17,298 nucleotides of DNA, taken from the NCBI GenBank assembly GCA_023131215.1, contig JAGLZV010000022.1, positions 1 through 17,298 of the forward strand. Reading direction: 5' to 3'. Both the position numbers and the translations under genes were made by a program. This document shows positions 6,739-13,577 of this stretch, piece by piece (the first letter of the stretch is position 1; each line of letters opens with the position of its first letter). Source of the DNA: Candidatus Methanophagales archaeon (GTDB lineage Archaea > Halobacteriota > Syntropharchaeia > Alkanophagales > Methanospirareceae). A model generated the notes under the pieces. It searched no databases. It worked only from the letters and a program-made list of their open reading frames with translations, and was not told the DNA's origin.

Positions 6739-7380
6739 ATGGACATAGAAAAGCTCTGGGAAATCTTGTATAAGGAGAGAAACACAGCATCACTGCAAGA
6801 ATTACCGGAGACCTTCTGCGAGGAAGTGAGCGAATACATGGGGAAGTTAGCGGAGGAGAAAGAAGAAGAGGATGAAAGGAGGAGGGAGCTTATAGAAGAT
6901 GAGATAAGGAATGCGAGGATGAAAGTGGAGGACATAATCAGAAGACGCATAGGAAAGATCGTAAAGCTCGCCAGCTCAGGCATGAAAACAGCACCTAAGG
7001 GCATGTTAGAGGAAGAGCAGATGATATTTGAGGGGGTGAAAAGCCACGTAGTGGAGGGTAGGGAGAAAATATTTGCATTGATCTTAAGTGAGAAAGAAGG
7101 CAAAAGCGAAAAGAGGGATGCTGAAAAGAAGAATGAAGCATCAAGTCCCGCTCCTGTTCCTGCAAAAAGCAATACTGAAGAGCTACATATAGTCCGGATA
7201 TTAGAGGATATACCCACTTTTATGGGTACTGATGGAAGGATTTATAAAGTGAGAAAAGAAGATGTTATTATGCTACCAAAGACCAACGCTGAGATATTGT
7301 GCAAGAGAGGAGTTGCAGTGAGGTTTGAAGGGGAAAAAAGAAGAGAAGAGGAAGTAAGTAAAGGCGGGATAGAAAAATGA
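6739..7380 (+). CDS. gins51: GINS complex subunit Gins51 (Gins15)
   Basis: Subunit of the archaeal GINS complex, which joins MCM helicase and GAN/RecJ in the replicative CMG-like assembly. 213 residues. The N-terminal helical A domain spans about 1-110 (EIRNARMKVEDIIRRRIGKIVKLAS is its core). A low-complexity Lys/Glu/Ser/Pro linker runs to about 147. The small beta-rich B domain is at about 152-198: VRILEDIPTFMGTDGRIY, then EDVIMLPKTNAEILCKRG. A-then-B order marks Gins51; Gins23 has the reverse. Its stop overlaps the rpl44e start by four bases (ATGA), so it is coupled to the ribosomal genes. Confidence 0.92.
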   Translation: MDIEKLWEILYKERNTASLQELPETFCEEVSEYMGKLAEEKEEEDERRRELIEDEIRNARMKVEDIIRRRIGKIVKLASSGMKTAPKGMLEEEQMIFEGVKSHVVEGREKIFALILSEKEGKSEKRDAEKKNEASSPAPVPAKSNTEELHIVRILEDIPTFMGTDGRIYKVRKEDVIMLPKTNAEILCKRGVAVRFEGEKRREEEVSKGGIEK

Positions 7381-7655
7381 AGATGCCGAAACGTGTGAGG
7401 GTTCATTGCCCTTTTTGCGGCAAGCACACCTTACACGAAGTGGAAAAGGTAAAAAAGGGGAGAGCTTCTTCCTTGAACTGGATAGTAAGGCAGAAGAAAC
7501 GCAGGTCGGGTATAGGCAATACTGGGAAATTTTCAAAAGTCCCCGGGGGAGCTAAGCCGACAAAAAAGGTTTTTCTCAGATATAAGTGCATGGAATGCAA
7601 GAAATCTTATCAAAGAGCAGGCTTCAGGGTATCTAAGCTTGAGCTTGTGGAATAA
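7377..7655 (+). CDS. rpl44e: Large ribosomal subunit protein eL42 (L44e)
   Basis: Zinc-binding protein of the 50S subunit near the E site, found in archaea and eukaryotes. 92 residues, usual length. It starts with the family-typical MKMPKR. Zinc-binding Cys pairs lie in CPFCGKHT (11-18) and CMECKK (73-78). The basic middle RQKKRRSGIGNTGKFSK and the GGAKPTKK stretch are typical rRNA contacts. The ATG overlaps the gins51 stop; GGCGGG about ten bases upstream can serve as a weak ribosome site. Confidence 0.96.
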   Translation: MKMPKRVRVHCPFCGKHTLHEVEKVKKGRASSLNWIVRQKKRRSGIGNTGKFSKVPGGAKPTKKVFLRYKCMECKKSYQRAGFRVSKLELVE

Positions 7656-7677
7656 AACACTCTTTCCCGAAATAAAG

Positions 7678-7687
7678 TTTTATAAAA
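7678..7687 (+). promoter_or_regulatory. Internal TATA box for rps27e
   Basis: TTTTATAAAA is a palindromic, consensus-like TATA box in the 72-bp gap between rpl44e and rps27e. It predicts a start near 7705-7712 and a leader of about 20 bases. CACTCTT (7658-7664) and AAGAGTG (7706-7712) form flanking inverted repeats that could fold in read-through transcripts. The ribosomal part of the cluster may thus be transcribed independently. Confidence 0.5.
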
Positions 7688-7727
7688 GAAAAAGTTTTTT
7701 TCACTAAGAGTGGGTGGAACAATAACA

Positions 7728-7913
7728 ATGGAAATAGAGAGGAAAACGAGAAGCAAATTTTTGAGGGTAAAATGCATTGATTGCGAAAACGAGCAGGTTG
7801 TGTTTGACCATGCATCGACTATTGTGAAATGCAATGTCTGTGGAAGAACCTTAGTTGAGCCGAGGGGAGGGAAAGCAGAGATAAAAAGCAGAGTAATAGA
7901 GGTCTTTGAATAG
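7728..7913 (+). CDS. rps27e: Small ribosomal subunit protein eS27
   Basis: Zinc-finger protein of the 30S subunit, shared by archaea and eukaryotes. 61 residues from the ATG at 7728. An in-frame GTG at 7710 would add six residues (MGGTIT) not seen in relatives, and GGGTGGA at 7712-7718 is better placed as ribosome site for ATG 7728. Zinc ligands: CIDC (residues 16-19) and CNVC (37-40). The NEQVVFDHASTIVKC segment is diagnostic. It is followed by aif2a after 31 bases. Confidence 0.95.
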   Translation: MEIERKTRSKFLRVKCIDCENEQVVFDHASTIVKCNVCGRTLVEPRGGKAEIKSRVIEVFE

Positions 7914-7944
7914 CGGTAGGAACAATTCAAGATAAAAGAAAAAG

Positions 7945-8766
7945 ATGGCGAGGGAAGAATGGCCAGAGAAGGGTGAATTGGTAGTTTGTACGGTAAGAAC
8001 GCTTAAGACTTTTGGAACTTTCGTTACGCTTGAAGAATATGAAGGAAAAGAAGGACTTATCCATATATCTGAGGTATCCTCCGGTTGGGTAAAACATCTC
8101 AGGGATTACGTGAGAGAAGGGCAAAAAATCGTATGCAAGGTGTTGCATGTGGATCCACAGAGAGGGCATATAGATTTATCATTAAAGGCGGTGAAAGAGG
8201 GGCAAAGGAGGGAGAGGGTAAAATTATGGAAGAACGAGAAGAAAGCGAAGAAGTGGCTCTCCCTTGCCCTCGTTGCTCCATCTTCTAAAGTCGAACTGAG
8301 CAAAAAGGAACTCAACGAGCTCGAGGTAAAATTAGTGGATGCTTATAGTGGACTATATGATGCATTTGTGGAGGTGGTAAAGGAGGGAAAGAAAGTATTG
8401 AGCGCACTTGGGATAAAGGAAGAACACGCAGATGCAATACTGGAGGTGGCTCTCGCTAACGTTAAACCACCTTCGGTGCACATAGCAGGATATGTAGAGC
8501 TAAAGTGTCCTTTGTCCAATGGTGTGGAAATAATAAAGGAGGCGTTGAAGAAAGCTGAAGAGGTGATAAAAATAAAACCTTCAGGTTCAAATACAAATGG
8601 TGTCGGTGTGGAATGTTTCTATATAGGTGCACCAAGGTATAAGATACGTGTCACCGCACCCGATTATAAAAAGGCGGAAAGCGTATTGAGCAATGCGGCT
8701 AACGCTGCTATTGAAATGATAAAAAAAAATGAAGGATATGGCGAGTTCTACAGAAATCTTCCTTAA
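7945..8766 (+). CDS. eif2a: Translation initiation factor aIF2 subunit alpha
   Basis: Alpha subunit of the heterotrimeric factor that brings initiator Met-tRNA to the small subunit. 273 residues, normal length. Domain 1 is an S1/OB fold (about 9-86) with GTFVTLEEY, EGLIHISEVSSGWVKHL and GHIDLSLK. A helical domain follows (about 90-175). The alpha-beta domain that binds aIF2-gamma is C-terminal (about 178-268), with FYIGAPRYKIRVTAPDYKKAE. It lies between rps27e and nop10, as in many archaea. No strong Shine-Dalgarno; the leader is purine-rich (AAAAGAAAAAG). Confidence 0.95.
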   Translation: MAREEWPEKGELVVCTVRTLKTFGTFVTLEEYEGKEGLIHISEVSSGWVKHLRDYVREGQKIVCKVLHVDPQRGHIDLSLKAVKEGQRRERVKLWKNEKKAKKWLSLALVAPSSKVELSKKELNELEVKLVDAYSGLYDAFVEVVKEGKKVLSALGIKEEHADAILEVALANVKPPSVHIAGYVELKCPLSNGVEIIKEALKKAEEVIKIKPSGSNTNGVGVECFYIGAPRYKIRVTAPDYKKAESVLSNAANAAIEMIKKNEGYGEFYRNLP

Positions 8767-8767
8767 A

Positions 8768-8792
8768 ACTTTTCTTTTTGCAAAAGAAAAGT
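8768..8792 (+). repeat. Perfect AT hairpin between aif2a and nop10
   Basis: ACTTTTCTTTT and AAAAGAAAAGT form a perfect 11-bp inverted repeat with a three-base TGC loop. It starts one base after the aif2a stop and ends eight bases before the nop10 ATG. Composition and position resemble the hairpins before priS and gins51. It could be a terminator/processing site for aif2a or a translation-control element for nop10. Confidence 0.6.
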
Positions 8793-8800
8793 AACTTTTT

Positions 8801-8971
8801 ATGAAATCAAAGATAAGGAAATGTGAGGTATGCGGAGAATACACATTGAAGGAGGTATGCGAGAGATGTGGAAGAGTGACAAAGAATCCAATGCCTCCAA
8901 GATTCTCCCCTAAGGATCCTTATGGAAAATATAGAAGGATGATGAAATATGGAAGAAATAGAAGTACATGA
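8801..8971 (+). CDS. nop10: H/ACA ribonucleoprotein protein Nop10
   Basis: Small core protein of H/ACA guide-RNA particles that pseudouridylate rRNA; it binds Cbf5. 56 residues, normal length. The N-terminal zinc ribbon has CEVCG (8-12) and CERCG (20-24). The C-terminal part NPMPPRFSPKDPYGKYRR is diagnostic. The 3' end overlaps the next gene by 23 bases in another frame, so the two are co-transcribed. The hairpin just upstream leaves no obvious Shine-Dalgarno. Confidence 0.96.
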   Translation: MKSKIRKCEVCGEYTLKEVCERCGRVTKNPMPPRFSPKDPYGKYRRMMKYGRNRST

Positions 8972-9707
8972 GCGAAAAAAGGTGAAATTGAACAAGCCGG
9001 TAATGATAGAAGGGCTTCCGGGGGTAGGAAACGTAGGGAAATTAGTTGCTGAGCATATAATACAAGAGCTGAATGCCGAGAAGATATTTGAGATATATTC
9101 ATGGCATTTTCCACCACAAGTATTGGTAAACAATGACGGAACAGTTCGCTTGTGTAAAAACGAAATATACGCATGGAAGTCAAAGAAGCAGGACTTGTTG
9201 ATCGTTAGCGGTGACCAGCAGAGCGTTACAAATGAGGGGCATTATCTTATAGCTGAGAAGCTACTTGACCTCGCACAGCAATACAATGTCTCTCGCATAT
9301 ACACCCTGGGTGGATACGGTATAGGTCAGCTTGTGGAAAGACAAATAGTGCTTGGTGCTGCGAATGAAACTGAGCTTGTGGAGGAGATGAAGAAATACGG
9401 TGTGGAATTCCGGGAGGAAGAGCCGGGAGGGAGTATCGTAGGAGCATCAGGGCTTCTGTTAGGTCTTGGGAAACTGAGGGGCATTCCCGCAGTTTGTTTG
9501 CTGGGGCTCACATCCGGATATTTAGTAGACCCAAAGAGTGCACAAGCAGTTCTCAAAATCCTATGTCAAACACTAAATCTCGAAATAGACATGCAGGCTT
9601 TGGAAGAGCGCGCAGAAGAGATGGAAAAGGTTGTCGAGCGACTGAAGGAGATGGAGCAAGCACAGATTCCAAGGCACCGAGAAGAAGAATTGGGATACAT
9701 CAGATAA
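8949..9707 (+). CDS. PAC2-family proteasome assembly chaperone homologue
   Basis: Archaeal PAC2-family (PbaA/PbaB-like) protein, thought to bind proteasome subunits or act as an ATP-independent chaperone; the exact archaeal role is not settled. 252 residues. Typical are the opening PVMIEGLPGVGNVGKLVAEHI (17-37), the middle RIYTLGGYGIGQLV, and GASGLLLGLGKLRGIPAVCLLG with SGYLVDPKSA. The C-terminus (about 200-252) is a charged coiled-coil-like tail. It overlaps nop10 by 23 bases and ends the cluster. A nop10-PAC2 neighbourhood is common in Euryarchaeota. Confidence 0.9.
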   Translation: MEEIEVHERKKVKLNKPVMIEGLPGVGNVGKLVAEHIIQELNAEKIFEIYSWHFPPQVLVNNDGTVRLCKNEIYAWKSKKQDLLIVSGDQQSVTNEGHYLIAEKLLDLAQQYNVSRIYTLGGYGIGQLVERQIVLGAANETELVEEMKKYGVEFREEEPGGSIVGASGLLLGLGKLRGIPAVCLLGLTSGYLVDPKSAQAVLKILCQTLNLEIDMQALEERAEEMEKVVERLKEMEQAQIPRHREEELGYIR

Positions 9708-9715
9708 TAAATACC

Positions 9716-9758
9716 AAATCCCAAGCACCAAATCTTTTGGATTTGGAGTTTGGGATTT
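9716..9758. terminator. 19-bp near-perfect inverted repeat between PAC2 gene and dnaG
   Basis: Arms 9716-9734 and 9740-9758 pair with 17 Watson-Crick pairs, one G-U pair and one A-A mismatch around a five-base loop TTTTG. The arms consist of AAATCCCAAG and CACCAAATC. It lies between two convergent genes, so it can act as a two-way terminator. The simple CCAAATCCCAA wording resembles dispersed intergenic repeats of many genomes, so it may be a repeat copy rather than a dedicated terminator. Confidence 0.6.
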
Positions 9759-9764
9759 TCGCTG

Positions 9765-10949
9765 TTAGGCGGATTGTGGGGTTAGTATCTTCAGGGATGT
9801 AGGCATTTTAACTACGTCCCCCATTTTTATCCCTACCACGTAATCCAAGTTCTTCTCTTTTGCGAGGTCCACTATTCTCTGTGTGACTACGCCGTCGAAC
9901 ACCACACTTTTCGCATTCTCGCCCGTTTCTTTCAATTCCTTTGCCAAATCCCTTACAGTGGTCTCCTTTACTATATTCTTCTCTTTATCTAAAAGCCGTG
10001 CCTTAAAAGTGCCTTCAAGCTCTTGCAAGTGCATTTTAAATGGATTTGGGCTTTTTTCCTCTCCCCCTCCCTCCTCCTTAACCTTAACGCTCTTTCTTTG
10101 TATTATTCTCTGCTGCTGCTCTTGCTCTTTTTCCTCCTTAATGTATCCCTGCTGCTCTGCTGACGTTTTATTATGCAATGCTTTCATTATTTCCTTGTAT
10201 GCCATATCCTCTACGCTTCTTCCTTCCGGCGTTGCTGCGATATAATCAACCTCTGCGACCTGTAAAAGCTCCTTTAATATGAGGTCCCCGCCTCTGTCAC
10301 CATCAACGAAAGCAGTGACGGTCTTTCTCTTGCTCAGTTTAGCTATTACCGGGGATATATTTGTGCCCTCTACGGCTATTGTGTTTTTAATCCCGTATTT
10401 AAGCAGATTTAACACATCCGCTCTACCCTCTACTATCAATATAGCATCCGAGCTCTCTATGTTTGGTCCTGCTGGCAAGCCCTTATAATTAGTTATTTCT
10501 TCCATCCTCACCGCCTGCTTCACTTCACCCACCATCATTTCACTATCTATATCTTTCTCAATAGCTTCACGCATTAGCTGTTTTGCTCGCTCTGTTATCC
10601 TCCTTCTCTTCTCGGCCCTTATGTCTTCGACCTTTTTAACTTCTACGTGCGCACTACACGGGCCCACCCTATCTATGGTCTCCAAAGAAGCAGCCAGTAT
10701 TGCAGTTTCTACCTTATCCAAGCCCGAAGGAATGAGTATATCTCCACTTGATTTCCCACCCTTCGACCCTATATTCACTTCTATTCTGCCTATCCTGCTG
10801 CTCTTCTGCAAGTCTCTCAAGTCTAACTCTTCGCCTAACAACCCTTCAGTTTGACCAAATATCGCACCCACCACATCAGATTTCTCAACAAAACCTTCTG
10901 CTGTGATATTAGCACGAATAACATATTTCGTTGTATCTACATCATGCAT
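9765..10949 (-). CDS. dnaG: Archaeal DnaG (TOPRIM primase-like protein)
   Basis: Archaeal DnaG, with primase activity reported in vitro and a known role as an exosome subunit. Start chosen at ATG 10949: GAGGAGGGT lies about seven bases upstream, and MHDVDTTKYVIRA fits the family start. An ATG at 11006 would add 19 atypical residues behind a weaker site. Numbered from 10949 (394 residues): DVVGAIFGQTEGLLGEELDL (25-44), the RIGRIEVN block, TOPRIM Glu in IVEGRADV (172-179) and Asp pair in DGDRGG (216-221). A Gln/Lys/Glu-rich linker (about 258-300) leads to the C-terminal domain ending DVVKMPTSLKIL. It converges with the PAC2 gene and diverges from the guaA-like gene. Confidence 0.93.
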   Translation of the reverse strand: MHDVDTTKYVIRANITAEGFVEKSDVVGAIFGQTEGLLGEELDLRDLQKSSRIGRIEVNIGSKGGKSSGDILIPSGLDKVETAILAASLETIDRVGPCSAHVEVKKVEDIRAEKRRRITERAKQLMREAIEKDIDSEMMVGEVKQAVRMEEITNYKGLPAGPNIESSDAILIVEGRADVLNLLKYGIKNTIAVEGTNISPVIAKLSKRKTVTAFVDGDRGGDLILKELLQVAEVDYIAATPEGRSVEDMAYKEIMKALHNKTSAEQQGYIKEEKEQEQQQRIIQRKSVKVKEEGGGEEKSPNPFKMHLQELEGTFKARLLDKEKNIVKETTVRDLAKELKETGENAKSVVFDGVVTQRIVDLAKEKNLDYVVGIKMGDVVKMPTSLKILTPQSA

Positions 10950-11055
10950 TTTATTACCCTCCTCTAAGGCTTCATCACCTTTACCTTTTAACTTTACCAT
11001 CACCATACCTATCCTTACCCTGACTTGACAACCTGAAATGTTTCTAACTAATATG

Positions 11056-11083
11056 GTTATAGTAACTGTAAGATATAAATATT
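11056..11083. promoter_or_regulatory. Shared promoter region of dnaG and the guaA-like gene
   Basis: GATATAAATATT (11072-11083) fits a TATA box for the rightward gene, with a predicted start near 11100-11108. The same A/T box can serve the leftward dnaG. Beside it is a perfect small palindrome GTTA-TAG-TAAC (11056-11066), possibly an operator. The rest of the gap holds no further gene. Confidence 0.45.
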
Positions 11084-11140
11084 AATGTATAAACGTTATC
11101 AGAAATTCATTTGATTTGGTGAAGTGGGACAAGATAGAAG

Positions 11141-12100
11141 ATGGAAGAAATAAAAGCAGAAGATTTGGAACCCGAAAAATTTGTAAAAGAGAAGATAGAA
11201 GAAATCTCGGCTATTGTTGGAAGCAATTCGGCTATCAACGCTTTATCCGGAGGTGTGGATTCTTCCACTGTTACCATGCTTGGGCACAAAGCTTTTGGCG
11301 ATAGACTTAAAACCTATTTCATTGAGAATGGATTGATGAGGGAAGGCGAACCAGAGCAAGTAGTTTCGTTATTTGAGAAATTGGGTGTGAAAGTAGAGAT
11401 AGTGGATGCACAAAAACAGTTCTTTAATGCTTTGAAGGGTATGGCAGACCCTGAGGAGAAGCGAGAGGCTATTACACAAACTTTTTACCGTGAGGTCTTT
11501 GGTAAACTTGTAAGGGAAAGTGGAGCGAAATATCTTCTGCAAGGCACTATTTTGACTGATGTAGAGGAAACTGTTGCCGGGATAAAAAGGCAGCATAATA
11601 TTCTTGAACAGTTAGGCATTGACCCTGAGCGCGAATTTGGATATAAAATTATAGAACCTTTGATCCCGCTTCGGAAGGATGGGGTGAGGAAAGTAGCAGA
11701 AGTTTTGGGTTTGCCAGCTTCGGTGTATAATAGGGCTCCTTTTCCAGGTCCCGCTCTTGCTGCAAGGGTGATTGGCGAGGTGACACCTGAAAGAATAGCA
11801 GTGGTGCGGAAGGCAACAGCAATCGTGGAGGAAGAGTTTAAAGATACCGGTGCTTTTCAATCTATGGCAATCTTACACGAGGATAGAGTAACGGGAATGA
11901 GAGGCGGAAAGAGAGAGTATGGGATGCAAATAGAGATTAGAAGCTGGGAAAGCAAAGATGCAAGAACAGCAACGCCAACGAGGTTATCTTATGACATATT
12001 GGATAGATTGAGCGAGAGGATAACAACCGAAGTCCCGGGTGTGGTAAGTGTGACTTATAATATAACAAAAAAGCCGCCATCAACGATGGAGGTGGTTTAA
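11141..12100 (+). CDS. GMP-synthase-like PP-loop ATPase (GuaA C-terminal domain family)
   Basis: Adenylating ATP pyrophosphatase of the GuaA C-terminal (GuaAb) type, 319 residues, no glutaminase domain. PP-loop SGGVDSS at 36-42. The family frame is clear: ENGLMREGEPEQVV, DPEEKREAI, LLQGTI, PLRKDGVRKVAEVLGLP, RAPFPGPALAARVIGEVT, and the C-terminal dimer domain with RLSERITTEVPG. Several places differ from canonical GuaA as I remember it: after QGTI the usual IES/IKSHHN region reads LTDVEETVAGIKRQHN, the MTAD motif near the end reads RTAT, and the C-terminus is STMEVV instead of ATIEWE. It may be a paralogue with another substrate rather than GMP synthase. No guaAa glutaminase lies nearby. Its stop is two bases from the 3' end of the opposing tRNA. 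Confidence 0.75.
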   Translation: MEEIKAEDLEPEKFVKEKIEEISAIVGSNSAINALSGGVDSSTVTMLGHKAFGDRLKTYFIENGLMREGEPEQVVSLFEKLGVKVEIVDAQKQFFNALKGMADPEEKREAITQTFYREVFGKLVRESGAKYLLQGTILTDVEETVAGIKRQHNILEQLGIDPEREFGYKIIEPLIPLRKDGVRKVAEVLGLPASVYNRAPFPGPALAARVIGEVTPERIAVVRKATAIVEEEFKDTGAFQSMAILHEDRVTGMRGGKREYGMQIEIRSWESKDARTATPTRLSYDILDRLSERITTEVPGVVSVTYNITKKPPSTMEVV

Positions 12101-12102
12101 AA

Positions 12103-12176
12103 TGGGCTCGATGCGATTCGAACGCATGACCTCCGCCTCGTGAAGGCGGTGTCATAACCAACTAGACCACGAGCCC
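12103..12176 (-). tRNA. tRNA-Val (anticodon CAC)
   Basis: The full cloverleaf can be drawn on the minus strand. Acceptor GGGCTCG pairs with CGAGCCC, followed by discriminator A. The anticodon stem CCGCC/GGCGG has loop TTCACGA, hence anticodon CAC, reading GUG. The T-arm is ATGCG-TTCGAAT-CGCAT. The D-arm includes TCTAGTTGGTTATGA. 74 bases with discriminator, no intron, CCA not encoded. The 3' end lies two bases from the convergent guaA-like gene's stop. Confidence 0.96.
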
Positions 12177-12205
12177 TTATCCCTCTTCATTTTATCCATG
12201 ATTTC

Positions 12206-12234
12206 AATAAAATAAAGTGAGAGTGATTTAAATA
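12206..12234. promoter_or_regulatory. Divergent TATA boxes: tRNA-Val (minus) and argJ (plus)
   Basis: Minus strand: TTTATTTTATT (12206-12216) lies 30-40 bases upstream of the tRNA 5' end, right for its TATA box. Plus strand: GATTTAAATAA (12225-12235) predicts an argJ start near 12255-12260. The two boxes are only about eight bases apart, so initiation complexes may interfere with each other. Confidence 0.5.
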
Positions 12235-12256
12235 ATTTTTCATATATCAAGAATTC

Positions 12257-12272
12257 CCTTCAACACTGAAGG
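12257..12272 (+). promoter_or_regulatory. argJ: Hairpin at the predicted 5' end of the argJ mRNA
   Basis: CCTTCA-ACAC-TGAAGG is a perfect 6-bp stem with a four-base loop. It starts where the TATA box predicts the mRNA 5' end and precedes a purine-rich run with the ribosome site GAGG at 12285-12288. It may stabilise the transcript or tune translation; the evidence is position and symmetry only. Confidence 0.35.
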
Positions 12273-12293
12273 AGAAAGGGAAAAGAGGAAAAC

Positions 12294-13535
12294 ATGCGGA
12301 TAGAAGTGGTAAAAGGCGGGCTTTGCGCTGTGAAAGGGGTAAGAGCATACGGAATAAAAGAGGGGAATAAGGGGTTAGCTTTGATAGAAGGGAAAGGGAA
12401 AGCGGTAGGTATGTTCACTTCAAACAAAATAAAGGCAGCACCCGTGAGGTTTACGAAGAGGCAGCTTGAGAAAGGTGAAGGAAGAATAAGTGCAATAATT
12501 GCAAATAGCGGTTGTGCAAACAGTTTTACTGGCGAGAAAGGGATGAGAAACGCAGAAAGAATGGCAGAGCTCGTTTCTTCTTCGTTGGGTGTTGATAAAG
12601 AAGAGGTAGCTGTTGCGTCCACTGGTCCCATTGGGAAACAACTGGATATGGGGTTGATAGAAAAGCAACTTGGAAAAGTGGTGAAGGGGATAACTTCAGA
12701 AGGGGAGGGGGGCAAAGCCGCAGCGAGGGCTATAATGACCACCGATACTTTCTACAAGGAGCAGGTGGTAAGCATTGCTCAAACCCCAAAACCCGAACCT
12801 CAACCCGACGAGAAGGTGATAATAGGGGGAATAGCGAAAGGTTCGGGAATGATCTTCCCCCATTTGGGCTTGGCTACCGCTACAATGCTCTCTTTTATTT
12901 ATACAGATGCCGATTTATCGACAGAAGCCCTGGGAAGGAGTTTGAAGGATGCGGTTGACAATTCATTCAATATGATAGTTGTGGATGGGGATATGAGCAC
13001 GAACGATATGGTATTGCTGGTATCTACTGGTAGAAGTGGGGAAATAAGCGAAGAGGATTTTAAAGAGGGTTTAAATTCAGTCTGCAAGGAGCTTGCAAAG
13101 CTGATAGCGAAGGATGGAGAAGGAGCAACGAAGTTTGTTGAAGTGAGAGTAAGAGGAGCAGCATCTGTTGGGGATGCGAGGGAAGTAGCGAAGTCAATAG
13201 TCAGGTCGCCGTTAGTGAAAAGCTCGATTTTTGGTGAAAGCCCCGACCTTACATGGGGTCGTATAATAGCTACTATTGGTAGCTCTTCTATTTCTGAGGA
13301 TATTGAGCCAAGCAGAATAACTATAAGCGTGAAAAGCGAGAAGGGGAAAGCAGAGAAGAGGGGTTTGGTGGTGAAGAAAGGTGAATTTGTGGATTTATCA
13401 GGCGAGGCGAGGAACATAATGGAGGGGAAGGAGATAATTATCGATGTGGACTTGGGGATTGGTGAAGAAGAAGTGGAAGCGACAGCGTGGGGATGCGATC
13501 TTTCCTATGACTATGTCAAGATAAATGCGGGTTAA
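12294..13535 (+). CDS. argJ: Glutamate N-acetyltransferase / ornithine acetyltransferase (ArgJ)
   Basis: Arginine biosynthesis: moves the acetyl group from N-acetylornithine to glutamate; some members also use acetyl-CoA. 413 residues, usual length. ArgJ is made as a precursor that cuts itself before a conserved Thr, which becomes the nucleophile. Here the site is KAAARAIMTTDT (141-152), with cleavage expected between Met148 and Thr149. IANSGCANSFTG (69-80), AVASTGPIGKQL (106-117) and GIAKGSGMIFPHLGLATATML (about 173-193) are typical. The C-terminal half ends with WGCDLSYDYVKINAG. Whether it is mono- or bifunctional cannot be told here. Single gene behind its own promoter; the other arg genes are elsewhere. 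Confidence 0.95.
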   Translation: MRIEVVKGGLCAVKGVRAYGIKEGNKGLALIEGKGKAVGMFTSNKIKAAPVRFTKRQLEKGEGRISAIIANSGCANSFTGEKGMRNAERMAELVSSSLGVDKEEVAVASTGPIGKQLDMGLIEKQLGKVVKGITSEGEGGKAAARAIMTTDTFYKEQVVSIAQTPKPEPQPDEKVIIGGIAKGSGMIFPHLGLATATMLSFIYTDADLSTEALGRSLKDAVDNSFNMIVVDGDMSTNDMVLLVSTGRSGEISEEDFKEGLNSVCKELAKLIAKDGEGATKFVEVRVRGAASVGDAREVAKSIVRSPLVKSSIFGESPDLTWGRIIATIGSSSISEDIEPSRITISVKSEKGKAEKRGLVVKKGEFVDLSGEARNIMEGKEIIIDVDLGIGEEEVEATAWGCDLSYDYVKINAG

Positions 13536-13542
13536 ATTAAGA

Positions 13543-13558
13543 GTCGCCTGATAGCGAC
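13543..13558. terminator. Hairpin between argJ and fumB
   Basis: GTCGC and GCGAC pair around a six-base loop, eight bases after the argJ stop, followed by an A/T-rich tract (ATTTAAAAATAG). A second weak stem, ATAGC/GCTAT (13567-13587), overlaps the fumB stop. The two genes converge, so the 42-bp gap probably ends both transcripts. Confidence 0.4.
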
Positions 13559-13577
13559 ATTTAAAAATAGCTAATCT

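Noticed and set aside
7710..7727. GTG start for rps27e, adding MGGTIT
   Set aside because: The ATG at 7728 fits family length and has a better-placed ribosome site; the predicted transcript start lies close to the GTG.
9494..9802. Plus-strand open frame bridging the PAC2 gene end and the inverted repeat
   Set aside because: It is a shifted frame of the PAC2 gene that continues through the inverted repeat; it has no ribosome site and no recognisable motif.
10950..11006. N-terminal extension of DnaG from the upstream ATG at 11006
   Set aside because: The added 19 residues are not family-like, and a strong Shine-Dalgarno lies before the ATG at 10949.
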